Assembly: GCA_935421135.1 (NCBI GenBank)
Contig: OW285187.1
Coordinates: 25,916,429-25,980,428, forward strand
Direction of reading: 5' to 3'
Source of the DNA: Bugulina stolonifera
Lineage: Eukaryota > Bryozoa > Gymnolaemata > Cheilostomatida > Bugulidae
DNA: 64,000 bases
The notes beneath the pieces were generated by a model. That model saw only the letters and a program-made list of their open reading frames with translations, searched no databases and had not been told where the DNA came from. Below, in pieces: positions 1 through 11,213 of this stretch (position 1 is its first letter; each line of letters begins with the position of its first letter). The position numbers and the translations under genes are program-made.

Positions 1-638
1 TGCCTCTTGGCATTTGCGGATAGATTGATAGTTCAAAAACCATGCTTTTCACATGAAATGTTGACAGAGAAAAAAAGGTCTCATTAGGATAATACAATCT
101 ACTAATGTTAAGATTATAAATCCATATGTAAAAGATTTCAAGTAGAAAAGCATTACAAATTTCCTTTCCCTAAGCGGCGGAGCATGGCTTCAAGTGCTGC
201 CTCTTAAACCGCTAAATGTTATTGAGTAAGCCAATTATTGATTTTAATATATTAGACCAATGTAGAGTTATCCTGTTAACTACTTATGAGCAGAAGGAGG
301 AGCTTCTGATGATATAGTGGGTTGGTGATCATGCTAGAAGGAGCTTATTTAGTCCTGTAACAAAGGTTTGGGCATTGCACATGAACTAGACTAATCGTAC
401 TGTCATTCATGTTCTCAGATTTTTCCAACCATAAAATCTTCATCCATGCTGGGTAAAGCTGCTGTGCTAAATTTTGCAGTTAGCTTTGGCTGATCTTGGT
501 AGTCCTGTTGAGTGAACCGACTTTTTGCTCATACAGCTTAGAGTGTTTAGACATACTTTTTTATACAGTGATCTTGTCTTTTGCAAGGGAGTTCTTTCTA
601 AGCAACCAAGAACTTGGTTCCAAATCTGTCTAAATAAC

Positions 639-1172
639 CAGAGTTGGGTCCAAGTCGACTTGCAAGTCAACAGGTCAAGTCATTTCTAAAATTTTGGAGG
701 CAAGTCAAGTCCAAGTCAAATCAGTGCTGCCTCAAATCAAGTCAGTCGTCATGCAAGTCACAAGTCAAGTCGAAGTCGACTTGTCTACTTGCCAGTCGAT
801 ATGCAAGTCAAGTGGGAGACAACTTCAAAAATTTAACATTTTCCAAAGCATCACATCTTTCGTTTAGTAGACATTCCAATGCATGAAAAACCATGCCAAG
901 GTGTAGCTTGGCATGTATTTTGTTATACAATTATGGCAACTAGCCTATATGTGTAGTCATATTGGCATTACGTTTGAAACTGTACAAAATTTTTATCCTC
1001 CATATTGACTTGGCAAAAACCAAGTCAAAGTCACAAGTCATTCATGCGTCCAAGTCAAGTCACATTGATGTGCAAGTCAAATTCAAGTCAACATGTTGGC
1101 AAGTCTAAGTCAAGTCGACTTGTGACTTGACTTGGCAAGTCAAGTCAAATTCATGACTTGGACCCAGCATTG
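639..1172. mobile_element. hAT-type MITE with CAAGTC-repeat interior
   Basis: The element starts CAGAGTTGGGTCCAAGTC and ends with the inverted counterpart (reverse complement CAATGCTGGGTCCAAGTC). It is flanked on both sides by the perfect 8-bp direct repeat TAAATAAC (631-638 and 1173-1180), the target-duplication length of hAT transposons. The interior is mostly an irregular array of CAAGTC and GACTTG words, the same word as the inner end of the terminal repeat. There is no transposase reading frame, so it is non-autonomous. Similar word-array elements lie near 36.9, 46.4 and 51.4 kb. Confidence 0.85.
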
Positions 1173-1920
1173 TAAATAACCCATCTGTAACTGGGGTTTC
1201 AACCTGCTGCTCTGTGTTATCTAATTACTTAGCACAGTAGACAGAACACATTACCACTACACCAATTCGACTTCCTTGAAAGCAGTGTGCACTGAACCAA
1301 CTGCATAAAAACACTCCTCTATTTATCTATGGTATTTTATGGTCACCTTACTACATGGGGGGGGGGGGGGGAGGTGCAACTTGTTCTATATGTGTTTTAC
1401 ATAGAATTTATTTCTGAGCAGCCAGGGACTTTGCCCCTACATCTGTGAAAATAGCTTATACCTGACTGGGTTTCACCTTGAGGCTCGCTATCAAATTCAA
1501 TCATTACCAAACTCTCACTCTGTGTTGTAATTAGACTTCTGTAGACTTTTAGGAACAGAGCCACCAGGCTCGTCACTAGATACCCATACTACTATATTTC
1601 ACATGTAGATGCTTTGCAAGAACAAATTAAAAGGAAACAATATTGTTCCAACAGCCAACTTTTGTCTTTTGCATTTCTACTTGGCTAACTAACTTGTTTT
1701 AAAACTTTTGCCACACAGGAAACTGTGAATAAAGTAAATTACACAACTCGCCTGTTCTCGCATTATCAGTTTTGCCTTGGTTGGAGTTGTCCTCACAATA
1801 TGCTACTGAGAAGACAACCCAAGGTGTCAACTTGTAACCAGATTACAGTAATGTACATGTATATTAGTGTGAAAATATGGTCATCATTTTTCATTTCATT
1901 TTAGCTATCATGCATATTGG

Positions 1921-2058
1921 CAGGCTTACCAAGTCTCCCTGATTCTGCAGAAGACTCCCTGATTTTCAACTCAAATTTTGGAACCCCACTCAAAATGGAC
2001 ACCCCCCACCCAAATGCTGAATCTCCCTGATTTTCATCAGTCCAACTTGGCAAGCCTG
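1921..2058 (+). mobile_element. 138-bp hAT-type MITE, copy 1 of 3
   Basis: The terminal inverted repeats are CAGGCTTACCAAG on the left and CTTGGCAAGCCTG on the right. The perfect 8-bp duplication CATATTGG flanks it (1913-1920, 2059-2066). Inside, the phrase CTCCCTGATTTTCA occurs near each end. Two further full copies lie at 57998-58139 and 58813-58955, each with its own perfect 8-bp duplication, and a diverged fragment lies at about 55518-55600. Confidence 0.92.
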
Positions 2059-3028
2059 CATATTGGCCATATAATTATTTCATGACATACTGGCCATCAG
2101 CATCATCTAGTAAGCAGAGATCTTTATTAAACAAATTTTCTCAGTAAATTCTCAAAACTACCAGAAAGCAAGAATAAAATAAAGAATCTGGTACTGTAGT
2201 TGAAGGTAGCAACATCTGTATTTTAAATATTGAAATAATAATAAAAAAGGAAAGGTACATATATAACACAACTATTAATTATTAGTAACCTCTGCACAAA
2301 TATCCCATAAAAGCAGTTAGGTCTAAATATTTAGTATGAAGAAATATTTGCAAATAAAAAATGACTACAATAAAGACACATGAGAGTAACAAGATCATTG
2401 TAAAATCATCATTGATTTTATATAAAGTCATGTATACACAGCAAGTCACCAGGCACAACGCCATTGCAACTACACCATAGCCACTGGCCATTTCAACAAT
2501 TTTTGGAGCTATAAGATCCATTTCAGCATACAAGTAAAGCAAAATGATACAAAAGAAGTTGTACTGTCTGCACATAAACAATAAACAGTTAGGCATGTGA
2601 ACAGTAAGGTATGTTTACAACATAGTACAGAATAATAAACTAAATTAAATAAATAACATATTATTATATAACAATTATATTGCCAGTTTGGTAATGGGAT
2701 CACAACCAAAACAAGTACATGCAAGTGTATGATAATGCCACTTTTACCAAATCTAACCTTGCAGATTTCTCATTAGAGAACCAATCACAAGTTGAGATTA
2801 GAGCCTCAAGCAGTGTTGGCATTTATACTCCTACTCATAGCATAAGTATCAATAGTATATGAGTAAATGTAGGCCAGTTGAATAAATTAATAGTAATAGA
2901 ATATTTAAATAACATAAAAGTATTTTAATTCCGACACCGTAATATGATTGAAGCAGGCGTGGTCGACTTGACCATTATGTAATTGCATTCAATTGAAGTT
3001 TTCCAGTACAATGCTGTTCTACTGCCAC

Positions 3029-6000
3029 TCAGAGTCGCAGAAATGATGAAATGGAGCATCTTTTGATATATACCCACATCCTAAAAATGTATAAAAAGTA
3101 GAATAAATATACTCATATAAAAAATAAAAGATTGCTATTTGAACAATAACAAATTTTCACTGGTAGCTAGGTGCAGTAAAGGAGAAATTGAAGTCTTGGT
3201 CTGAGTCAAAACAGTAGCATAGGAAGTTGTCTTCTCTATTTTATCTTAATTAACTCCAAACCTACTCAACTAGTAGGTTTGTAAAGACCTAAAGGTTTGT
3301 ACACTTATCCACAACCACACAAAGGTAGGCGCAGTCTTAGATGAATTTGATTCTGAATTGCATGTAGGCCTACATATAGCCTATATATAGGCTAAGCAGT
3401 AAGGGCACCAAGGCCCAACTCTTCCCAAGTAGTGCTAGAGACCCGATATAGTTTACAGGTCACAAACCTAGGAGATGTCAGTATAGCCCTTGGACTTCAC
3501 TACCTGCCTAAAAAATTGTGTCAAGGAACTAATGCTGTAATAGCTGTTGCTGCTGCAACTAAACGTCAACATAGAGAGTGCAATAGCAGATGTAACACAC
3601 TAGGTGTAGGAGTTAGGTCAACATATTACAGCGTATAATGTAAGAAGAGTGCGAACTCACAGCATTGCTCCCATCAGGCATGCACAAGCGTTAGTAACAA
3701 GGAGCTGAGAGATGGAATAGCCTTGGCTCTCCCCACCGTAATACTCAGGATGCTTCTTGTGAGGCCGTCTGTTTCTATAAACCAACAACTTGTTATTACA
3801 TAAGTCACAGGAATTATGTAAGACAGATAAAAGGGAGGGTACTGAAGCCATGTTGTTTGTGTATAAGTAATTCTATGGAGCTAATGAGCTGATGGCACGA
3901 ATCCACATATGGACAGACATAATAATTGGCCTACTTGGTGCCATGTGCTCAGCCAACAGCTTATTCGTAGCCTTAGCTCTATAGGGCGGGCAGGTTAGCC
4001 ATTGGATGAAGAACTTGGCTAAGCATAGTGTGTCCTTAGGACAATCAGTTACACAGAATTGTCATTGTTAAATCAGAAGCATGAGAATTTGTCTTCTCTC
4101 TATTTTCCAGTACATATCACAAAAGATTTAAATTCTACTAAAGCTCTCAAAATTATCAATATAGTATCCCAGTTCCAGCATTCTCTAATACTACACTAAT
4201 ACTAATACCTACATGTATATTGTACTATACTAACACTATTATAGCATGCAACATACCCTGGTGGTGAAATGTTATTAGTCCTGCTTGACCAATCCCACAT
4301 GAAGTCAGTGATCTGGTCTTGCTATGACATAAAGATCACTATTATAATAAAAATCTGCAGCACTGTCAGTAAAATAAATAAATGACTTCTCATAAAGAAG
4401 AAAAGAAGTGACAGACATGTTTAGCAGATGTGAGCACTGTTACTAGATTTGGTAGGAATTGATATATTGTTTGGAACATGACTTGTACATCTCCACTTAT
4501 ACAGCTGAAATAACCAAAATACCATTTCCTATGAGAGGGTATCTTGGAAATGAAATGCATGAGCTGAAAAATTCTATTTAATTTAATAAAAATTCCATTT
4601 CTAAAGCAGCCCACCTTGGCAACACAGATATACATGGTAGCACATGATAGTAAATACTTACATACATTGTACAATGTATGTATACATTCAGTATTGTGAG
4701 CAATCTGATGGAACACCAGGTCACCATGATACATATCGACACGTGTGCCAGAGTTGAAGGCTACATACCACTCTAAACACGGCTAGACTAGAGTAATAGA
4801 AATGGAAAACTTACTGGTATGACTATAGTTGGTCTTCTATATGGTTCGTCCCCGGAATCACTGGCTCTGCTGCTGTGAGTGCTGCCATTCTGTTGGCTAA
4901 AGAAAATCAAGATAATTTCATCTAATAACTCCAAATCATACGTCCAATACCTGAATATTGTACAAATATAACTCATTGAACAAATATGTACATGTACTAC
5001 TGCAGTTGTCATGGACTATTGATAACTTACCCCTCAGATGTGTTGCTAGAATAGGGATCGTCTCTGGGTGGAGTAGCGTGGACTGCCTCTCTGTTACCGG
5101 AATGTTCTATATGGGTGTTTGATGTAGTAGTACCAGTTCCTTCTACCATAACCCAATCTACAATTGTGTAAGATAGTAAAAACAATTTACATGTACATGT
5201 AGTATAGATGCTATTTATTGACAAATGTTAGTGTGGGCTAGTATTTTTATTATAAATAGTAATACAAGACGCATTTTAATTTTGATTTTTTTTTCCTAAC
5301 ATTTCATATTTTAGACCCTATTTAACATTAGTTAGTGTCTAGTGGTGCTACTGCCACATGGTAAGCTGATTGTATTGGTATTATATTTCCCACACACAAT
5401 TCTACTGTAGGCGTGTTATTCTGGCAAATAGAAAATCAAAGTAGAAAATGTTCCAAGGTAAGACCACTAGTGCAATAGTACCAATGCTGGTATAAGTGTA
5501 GTTCTGAGTTGGCAGTAAAACATATGCATACATGTAATAATTATATAATGAGCCTAACAGTGTAACAATCCTGCCAAATAAGTCGGACATCGAAGCAAGT
5601 ATTTTCCAAGTGTGGGATTCTTGGTATGGAACATCTACTGAGGTTGTTGATTAACCAAATGGCTTCAAAAGTAAAGTAAGCTACAGCCTGCATGTACATG
5701 TAAGGATACCTTTTATCATCTACATGTAATATTGCCAAGTCTGGCATATGTATGTTGAACAACAACCAGCTCATTATAAAATATGTTACATAATAGCTAA
5801 TAATACATGCATATTCAGTCCACTCTAATGACTGGAGAATAAAGATAATGAAAATATGGAACATATAGAATGAACAGCTGCTGCATTAGATATGACAAAG
5901 CAGTTAGTAATTGGTGTTGTTCAGCTAAACTGAGTGAAGATAACTAAGCCTCAGGTTCTTGAAACAAAGTATGAATTTGAAGGTATCAAATTAACATTTG

Positions 6001-6371
6001 TGCAGTTGTGTTTAAAACATATTTTTAAATAATTACTGTGCCACCTTCAAGTCATTCTCTCTGGGTTGAATTCATATACATACAACTAAAATCACCATTT
6101 CAAATAATAAGGTAAATTACAGATATATAAATAAGCTTGATATAACAAATAGCTACCTTATACAATTATAATAACTACTCTATATATAATCTTAATACCT
6201 AGAGACGACACAAAAGCACAACCAAAGGAGTTCATGCAAGCACCCCTGATTGAGCCAAAAACATGTGAACATTGTGATATGCATGAGTAAAATAATAGAG
6301 TCCAGTGTTCATACACATATGCAAATGCTGCAGCAGAATATATGATTACCTCCATTGCTCTGTGAGTCCAT
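3029..6371 (-). CDS. BNIP3: BNIP3/BNIP3L-like mitophagy receptor, 6 exons
   Basis: Exons on the minus strand are 6371-6350, 5157-5031, 4896-4815, 4321-4257, 3774-3661 and 3080-3029; phases match throughout and give 153 aa. Family knowledge: BNIP3 and NIX are tail-anchored outer mitochondrial membrane proteins that recruit LC3/GABARAP through an N-terminal LIR. Seen here: an LIR-like core W-V-M-V preceded by Asp at about residues 8-12 (human BNIP3 has W-V-E-L); a Ser/Asp-rich linker (SSRASDSGDEPYRR); the family signature FMWDWSSR followed by N-I-S-P-P and a basic patch RRPHKKHPEYY; then a hydrophobic C-terminal segment with an AxxxG motif (ACLMG) ending WVYIKRC, like the IYIGRR end of the BNIP3 membrane anchor. 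At 153 aa it is shorter than human BNIP3 (about 190). Intron 1 (5158-6349) contains hydrophobic open frames that I regard as chance. The WDWSSR signature makes the family call strong; BNIP3 versus BNIP3L cannot be separated. Confidence 0.86.
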
Positions 6372-6619
6372 GTTCCAACAGGCTATAAGCAGACTATCGG
6401 CACATCAATAGTATGACCAGTTCTATGTTAGTATTCAGTTATTAGGGTGAGTTAACATCCCATGCTAGAAAAAAAAACATAAATTTCAGTTAATAGTGGA
6501 AGATGTTTGCAAGGAAATATATTTAAGGCCTACTAAAGTTTTGCGCACAGATGAATGTAGAGCAAAACGTTTTGATACACAGATTAGGCTGAATTTGTAC
6601 TAACAAGCTCTCCATGATT

Positions 6620-7800
6620 CAACTAATCAGTAAGCTAAAACGTAGCAAAGCCCCTGGTCCTGATGAAGTACATAAAGAACACACAATTTTAGATACAACT
6701 GTGATGGGGAAATCTCTTACAGCTATATCTCAGGGGTAAATCTTCAAGTCACAATTGGTCACCCAATAAAGATGAGCTCGCGTTACATCAGCGAGGTGCA
6801 TTAAGAGAGCCTAACGTCTATCGTATCAGTTCACTAACTAGCATACACTGTAGAATGTTAGAGCATAATATAACTTTTCTTATATAGACGCAGCTTTTGA
6901 TCCTGTTATTTCTCCATCAATATGGTTTTAGCAGAAGGTTCTCATGCGAGACGCAACTTTGTTGCACTTATCATGGGGTTTCAAAGCATACTGAAAAGGC
7001 AACACCACACATGCCGTGGGTCTCAATTTTGCCAAAAGATCTAATGTGCCTCACAAAATTCTTATGCAAAAGCTGTGAAAAGTACCATATATTAGCAACT
7101 TTGTACGTTAATGAAAGCAGGAGGTGATTATTTTAGGTCAACCATCTCCCGAAGTACTAGTCACATCAAGCGTTTCACAGGGTTTTTGGCCTTTCTATGC
7201 TACATTAATTATCGGCCAGCTGCTATTAACCTATTTGCAGACGATACACTAGTTTGCCAAGCTGCCAATGTTATGCTTTCAAGATGCTTTCGATAACATA
7301 CATGTAGCTTCAGGTATAGTAGCGGTTTGGTCTTATCTTCAATCAAAAATAATTGTCAGCACAAGCTGACCACATGATGCCTCATACCCCACTGGAGTTT
7401 ATAAAACAAATTTAGTGCCTTGGTGTTCTTCTCCAGTGTCACTGATAGCCTATCATAAATAGCAAATGTCCAATCCCTGTACTATCAAGAGCTGCGAAAA
7501 GAGGAGAACCTACCTCAATCTATGCTGCATCACAGATCTAGCATAACAATTTTTTTACCAAGAACCATACACAATCCAAGGATAGCGCCTCTAAACAATC
7601 CCGATCTGAAAACAGCAAAATGCCGGAAAACTGCACAAGCACTGTTTTTTTTCTTTAAATTAAACATACGAGGCCCTCTATTTTTGTACCATTATGGTGG
7701 AGTTAGAGTGTCCTAAATTCATTGAGATAAGGGCTGTTATTCTAGGTCTATAACAGTACAAAAAAAAGATTGGATAGAATAGATTAGATAGTACAGTTAC
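6620..7800 (+). pseudogene. Decayed non-LTR retrotransposon (LINE) reverse transcriptase
   Basis: Broken frames on the plus strand match non-LTR reverse transcriptase landmarks in the correct order: KAPGPDEV near 6645-6675, a CETQL block near 6947, and the catalytic FADDTL box at 7234-7251. Stops and frame changes separate them, so no functional protein can be made. The palm motif order and wording suggest a jockey/CR1-type LINE. The downstream tail grades into AT-rich DNA near 7850. Confidence 0.72.
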
Positions 7801-7865
7801 TTAAAGTTGTAGTAAGTATTGTACAAGCATTGTATTGTAGATGTTAATGGCTTAGTTATAGCCAA

Positions 7866-8240
7866 TAAAATAAGTAATAGTAATAGTAATAGTATAGTTA
7901 TTATTTTATTATATTATAATTATAATTATAACTATTTTATATTAATATTTATATCATATATATACATTGTTGTATATATATTTTTTCATTAATTATATTA
8001 TTTAATATAATTATAACAATATAATAAAAATATAACTTAATATAATATAATTGATAATAATAATAATTTATAATATTTACATTAGATAATCATTATAATA
8101 ATATAAATATTATAAATTATTGTTATTATAATTATTATCAATTATAATAAAATATAATTGATTATTAAATTATAGTATTGTAATCATTATTATATTAAAA
8201 ATATTATAATTATCATAACGCATATTATTTTGATTAGATA
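7866..8240. repeat. AT-rich low-complexity stretch
   Basis: This is almost pure A/T with TAATAG, TATAAT and ATTATA words in both orientations, directly after the LINE remnant. No coding or structured feature is visible. It may be the simple-sequence tail of the LINE plus later expansion. Confidence 0.7.
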
Positions 8241-9044
8241 GATAAAATTAAAAATAAAAAATGAAAATAAAAATAAATACAAAATTATTGAAATTAGGAA
8301 GTTTCAAGTTGGTATAGACCAAAACACAGGTGCTCTCTAGAACGACGCGTTGCTAAAAGAACTGAAAAGTTGTAAAAATCAGACAGTTTAAACTTCGGCA
8401 GAGACATAAAAGCATGACAACCTTGCAAATAATTATGACTGTTGTTGCTTGCAGCATAAAAACTAATTATAAACCAAAATACGTGAGGGAAATCACAAAC
8501 AAAATCCAAAACACCAACACGATAACCTCTTCGCGTGTTTTAAACTGATAATACGATCAAACAGTAAAGAGTCACTAAAGACATCACTGCTGACAGGTCA
8601 CATTGGAACTGACTACCATAGAGTTGTCTTCTCTACGATTGTTGTATCGAGTTGGGAGTAGTCTCTACTTGGAGCAGCGATTACCTGCGCCATTGGTGTT
8701 CACCATTTGAAATAATATTGTTTTTTGAAAACTTTAAAATTTTGCTTCAGCATTTAAATATAATTTTTTTATTTTTGTTTTGTCAAATGTTGTTTTTGTT
8801 TCAAAACTTTTTAGCGCAGATACTCACAAATTGTAGGTTTACCAAGATGGCCGCCGTAATTCGAAATGAGAAAAGGCAGTCTAGCGCCACAATTATCTGA
8901 ACTGTACTGTAATTGTCGCAAGAAAATCGTCCTCTGTGTTGTAGTATGGCCCCAAAAAGTATTCCAACAAAACTAGGTTGAACTATATTACAGTGCCAGC
9001 GCTTAAAGTGGTTGAAAAAAGTGTAGTTATTCAATAAATTTAAG

Positions 9045-9180
9045 ATAAAATTTCAAGTAAGAGTACGAGTACTGTAAAGGTTACTGTTACTGTACTCGTA
9101 CTCTTACTCATACTGTTACAGTAACAGTATGAGTATCAGTTCAGTATGAGTATGATCATGATGATATGATATGATATGAT
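9045..9180. repeat. Palindromic GAGTAC/GTACTC low-complexity block
   Basis: The block contains AAGTAAGAGTACGAGTACTG, repeated GTTACTGTTACTGTAC and inverted forms such as CATACTGTTACAGTAACAG, then ATGATATGATATGATATG. It resembles the word-array interiors of the hAT MITEs in this window, but I could not find paired termini or a target duplication. Confidence 0.5.
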
Positions 9181-9415
9181 GATTGGGTATCAATCATGTA
9201 CATGTAATTGTATGTATGTATTGACTAACTATCTTAGAGTTAGAATAAAAAATTAATAATTAAAATTAAAAATTATCATACCCGATACTGATACTAAGGA
9301 AGATAACGTGTGTACTAATTTTCAATTACCAGTATGAATGTGAAGCGAGTATACCAGTATGGTATTGTCATTGAGAATTATGGTATATCAATATAAAATA
9401 ATAATAATATAATTA

Positions 9416-9740
9416 TTACCATTTACATTTATTCAATTATTGAGGTTTTCTGAAACTTTAGTAGATAATATTTGTTAAAAGTAACTTGTTAAACACACAT
9501 ATAAATATATATTATAATTATTTTATATGCAACTTCTAGGAGAGAATAAATAAATAAACGAAGAGAGAAAAAAAAGGAGGGGAGGCAAGCATTATTGTTT
9601 ATGACAAGAGCCAATAATATAATATAATAAACTGATAACAGATTATATTACAAGTATTAACAGTATGTACATAGTGACAGTAGATTATAGGAGCTTAGTT
9701 GTAGGTAAAAAGGAGAGACAGGACTGGTGCTATGTTATAT
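9416..9740 (+). repeat. Dispersed repeat, copy A (about 320 bp)
   Basis: Shares an ordered series of blocks with 26226-26530 and 55210-55450, all in the same orientation: TTTACATTTATT, GGTTTTCT, TTGTTAAAAGTAACTTGTT, GGAGAGAATAAATAAATAA, GGCAAGCATTATTG, ACTGATAACAGAT, and GTATGTACATAGTGACAG. Copy A has additional AT-rich insertions. No terminal inverted repeats or coding frame are evident, so the class is unknown (SINE or LINE 3' end are candidates). Confidence 0.8.
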
Positions 9741-10019
9741 TATAATAATTATTATTATATATTTATAATTATTTCTATCGGATAACTTTTCTTACTATAG
9801 CTATTGTTTTATTAATAGTTCAATACACACTTCACCCACTGAGTCACTGCATAGGTAACTAGTTTAGTTAAAAAATAGATGGCTGGCTTGTTTGAAATTT
9901 GAATTTGCCACTCACTGGCATTCTGCTCAACACCACTTAAGCACAGTAATGGACATTTATCTTTTGGGATAAACAATGGTTCATGGTTGTGTTTGGGGTA
10001 ATTGGGTGGGGGGAATTTG

Positions 10020-10185
10020 CGACTGTTCGGAAATGTCAGTTCAAAACAGGACGTTCCGAAGACTTCAAAACCCCAAATCTGAATTTGTAACCCCAATCCC
10101 TAAATCCCAAACCCTAATCCCCAAATTCCAAAAGAAAGTTTTTGGAATGTCCTGTTTCAAACTGACAGTTTTGACATGTCCCTAT
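10020..10185. repeat. Imperfect inverted repeat with CCCCAA-rich loop
   Basis: The left arm contains GAAATGTCAGTTC, AAAACAGGACGTTCCGAAG; the right arm contains TTTTTGGAATGTCCTGTTTC and AACTGACAGTTTTGAC, the near reverse complement. The centre is a run of CCCCAAATC, CCCCAATCC and AAACCCTAATCC phrases that look telomere-like but are irregular. A G-run follows at 10190-10203. Probably a decayed MITE or fold-back element. Confidence 0.6.
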
Positions 10186-10844
10186 ACTGGGGGGGGGGGG
10201 GGGAGGACCAACACTACTATTAGCCAAAGAATGCGACATGGGCGTCAATGGTAGTAGAAGAATAAAGGCTATTTCAAAAGTGTACATTCCTATACATACC
10301 TTGCTCAACAGAACATGTACATGGTCAGATGATAATGATGGTGGAGGAAATTTCCCTACAGTGGAGTGACCATTCACAAGTGTCTACTTGTTTTGGGTGT
10401 TGTCAGAATCGCTATTCAGCGCAAAGCTGAATACCAGTTTGCTTTACTGCCTATTTTTCTAATTTAAAATCATATCAGTTACAGTCAGTGAAACTAAAGC
10501 ATGTCTCAGGCAACATGGAGACCACTTGCGGTAGCATTATTTCTGCGTGGTTACGATTGATATTCCCATATACTCGTATATATTATTTATATAAGCCTCA
10601 TGTGGTTTTTCGTTGCTGATCAAGTGAAATTATGCCTACAAATTAACTGGACCTATAAAATTTTGTGGTAATTCAGTAAGTCAAAATCTCCAGTGTTAAT
10701 TCTAGGGCCGTATTTCTTATGCTAATTCTTCTACAGTCTTATTATTAATATAAGATATAATTAAATTTTAGTACTGAAAAGAAAATTGTGTCTTTTTTCC
10801 ATTTGATATAATATTCGTGGCATCAAACACTATTTTTTAATGTG

Positions 10845-11030
10845 GCTGCCCAATAATAGAGCTAGTCGAGGGGCCACCACAGCTCCTAGAGCTGGGTGTT
10901 ATTATAGTTCAATATGACACAGAGGGAAAACCTGCGGGGCGAAAACCTCCAGGTCATTGGCGGGACTCGAATCCACGTCCTTGCAGATTCCCTGGTACAT
11001 GAATATTTCGTAACGTGACGACTCAATACT
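10845..11030 (-). repeat. Possible tRNA-derived SINE
   Basis: On the minus strand the phrase GTGGATTCGAGTCCCGCC resembles a tRNA B box plus T-arm, about 40 nt after a weak A-box-like stretch. It is followed by GACCTGGAGGTTTTCGCCCC and CCAGCTCTAGGAGCTG. No cloverleaf folds convincingly, so this is not called a tRNA. Only one copy is seen in this window. Confidence 0.35.
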
Positions 11031-11213
11031 TTACATTGTAACAAAATTGTTTAGTTTTAAGCTTAAGCTCCTCTCATCCCCTTTTCATATTAGTGTTTTT
11101 TGATAATAGGATTGTAATTGCCACCTGATCAGTTCAACTAGAATGAGAGTGACACAAGAAATGCGATTTGCGTGAGGTATGACAGTCACAATAGTCAATA
11201 GAGAAGAAAAGCC

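Noticed and set aside
2282..2596. Hydrophobic minus-strand open frame downstream of BNIP3
   Set aside because: No phase-compatible splice site links it to BNIP3, whose frame already ends at 3029; AT-rich composition easily yields hydrophobic translations.
5402..6355. Several hydrophobic minus-strand open frames that look like a multi-pass membrane protein
   Set aside because: They fall inside intron 1 of the BNIP3-like gene, change frame without usable splice sites, and the exon 1-exon 2 join across them matches perfectly in phase.
10080..10130. Telomere-like CCCTAA/CCCAAT phrases
   Set aside because: Too short and irregular for an interstitial telomere; better explained as the loop of an inverted repeat.
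10960..11000. Possible tRNA gene on the minus strand (B-box-like GGATTCGAGTCCC)
   Set aside because: No acceptor stem or anticodon arm folds; kept only as a low-confidence SINE.
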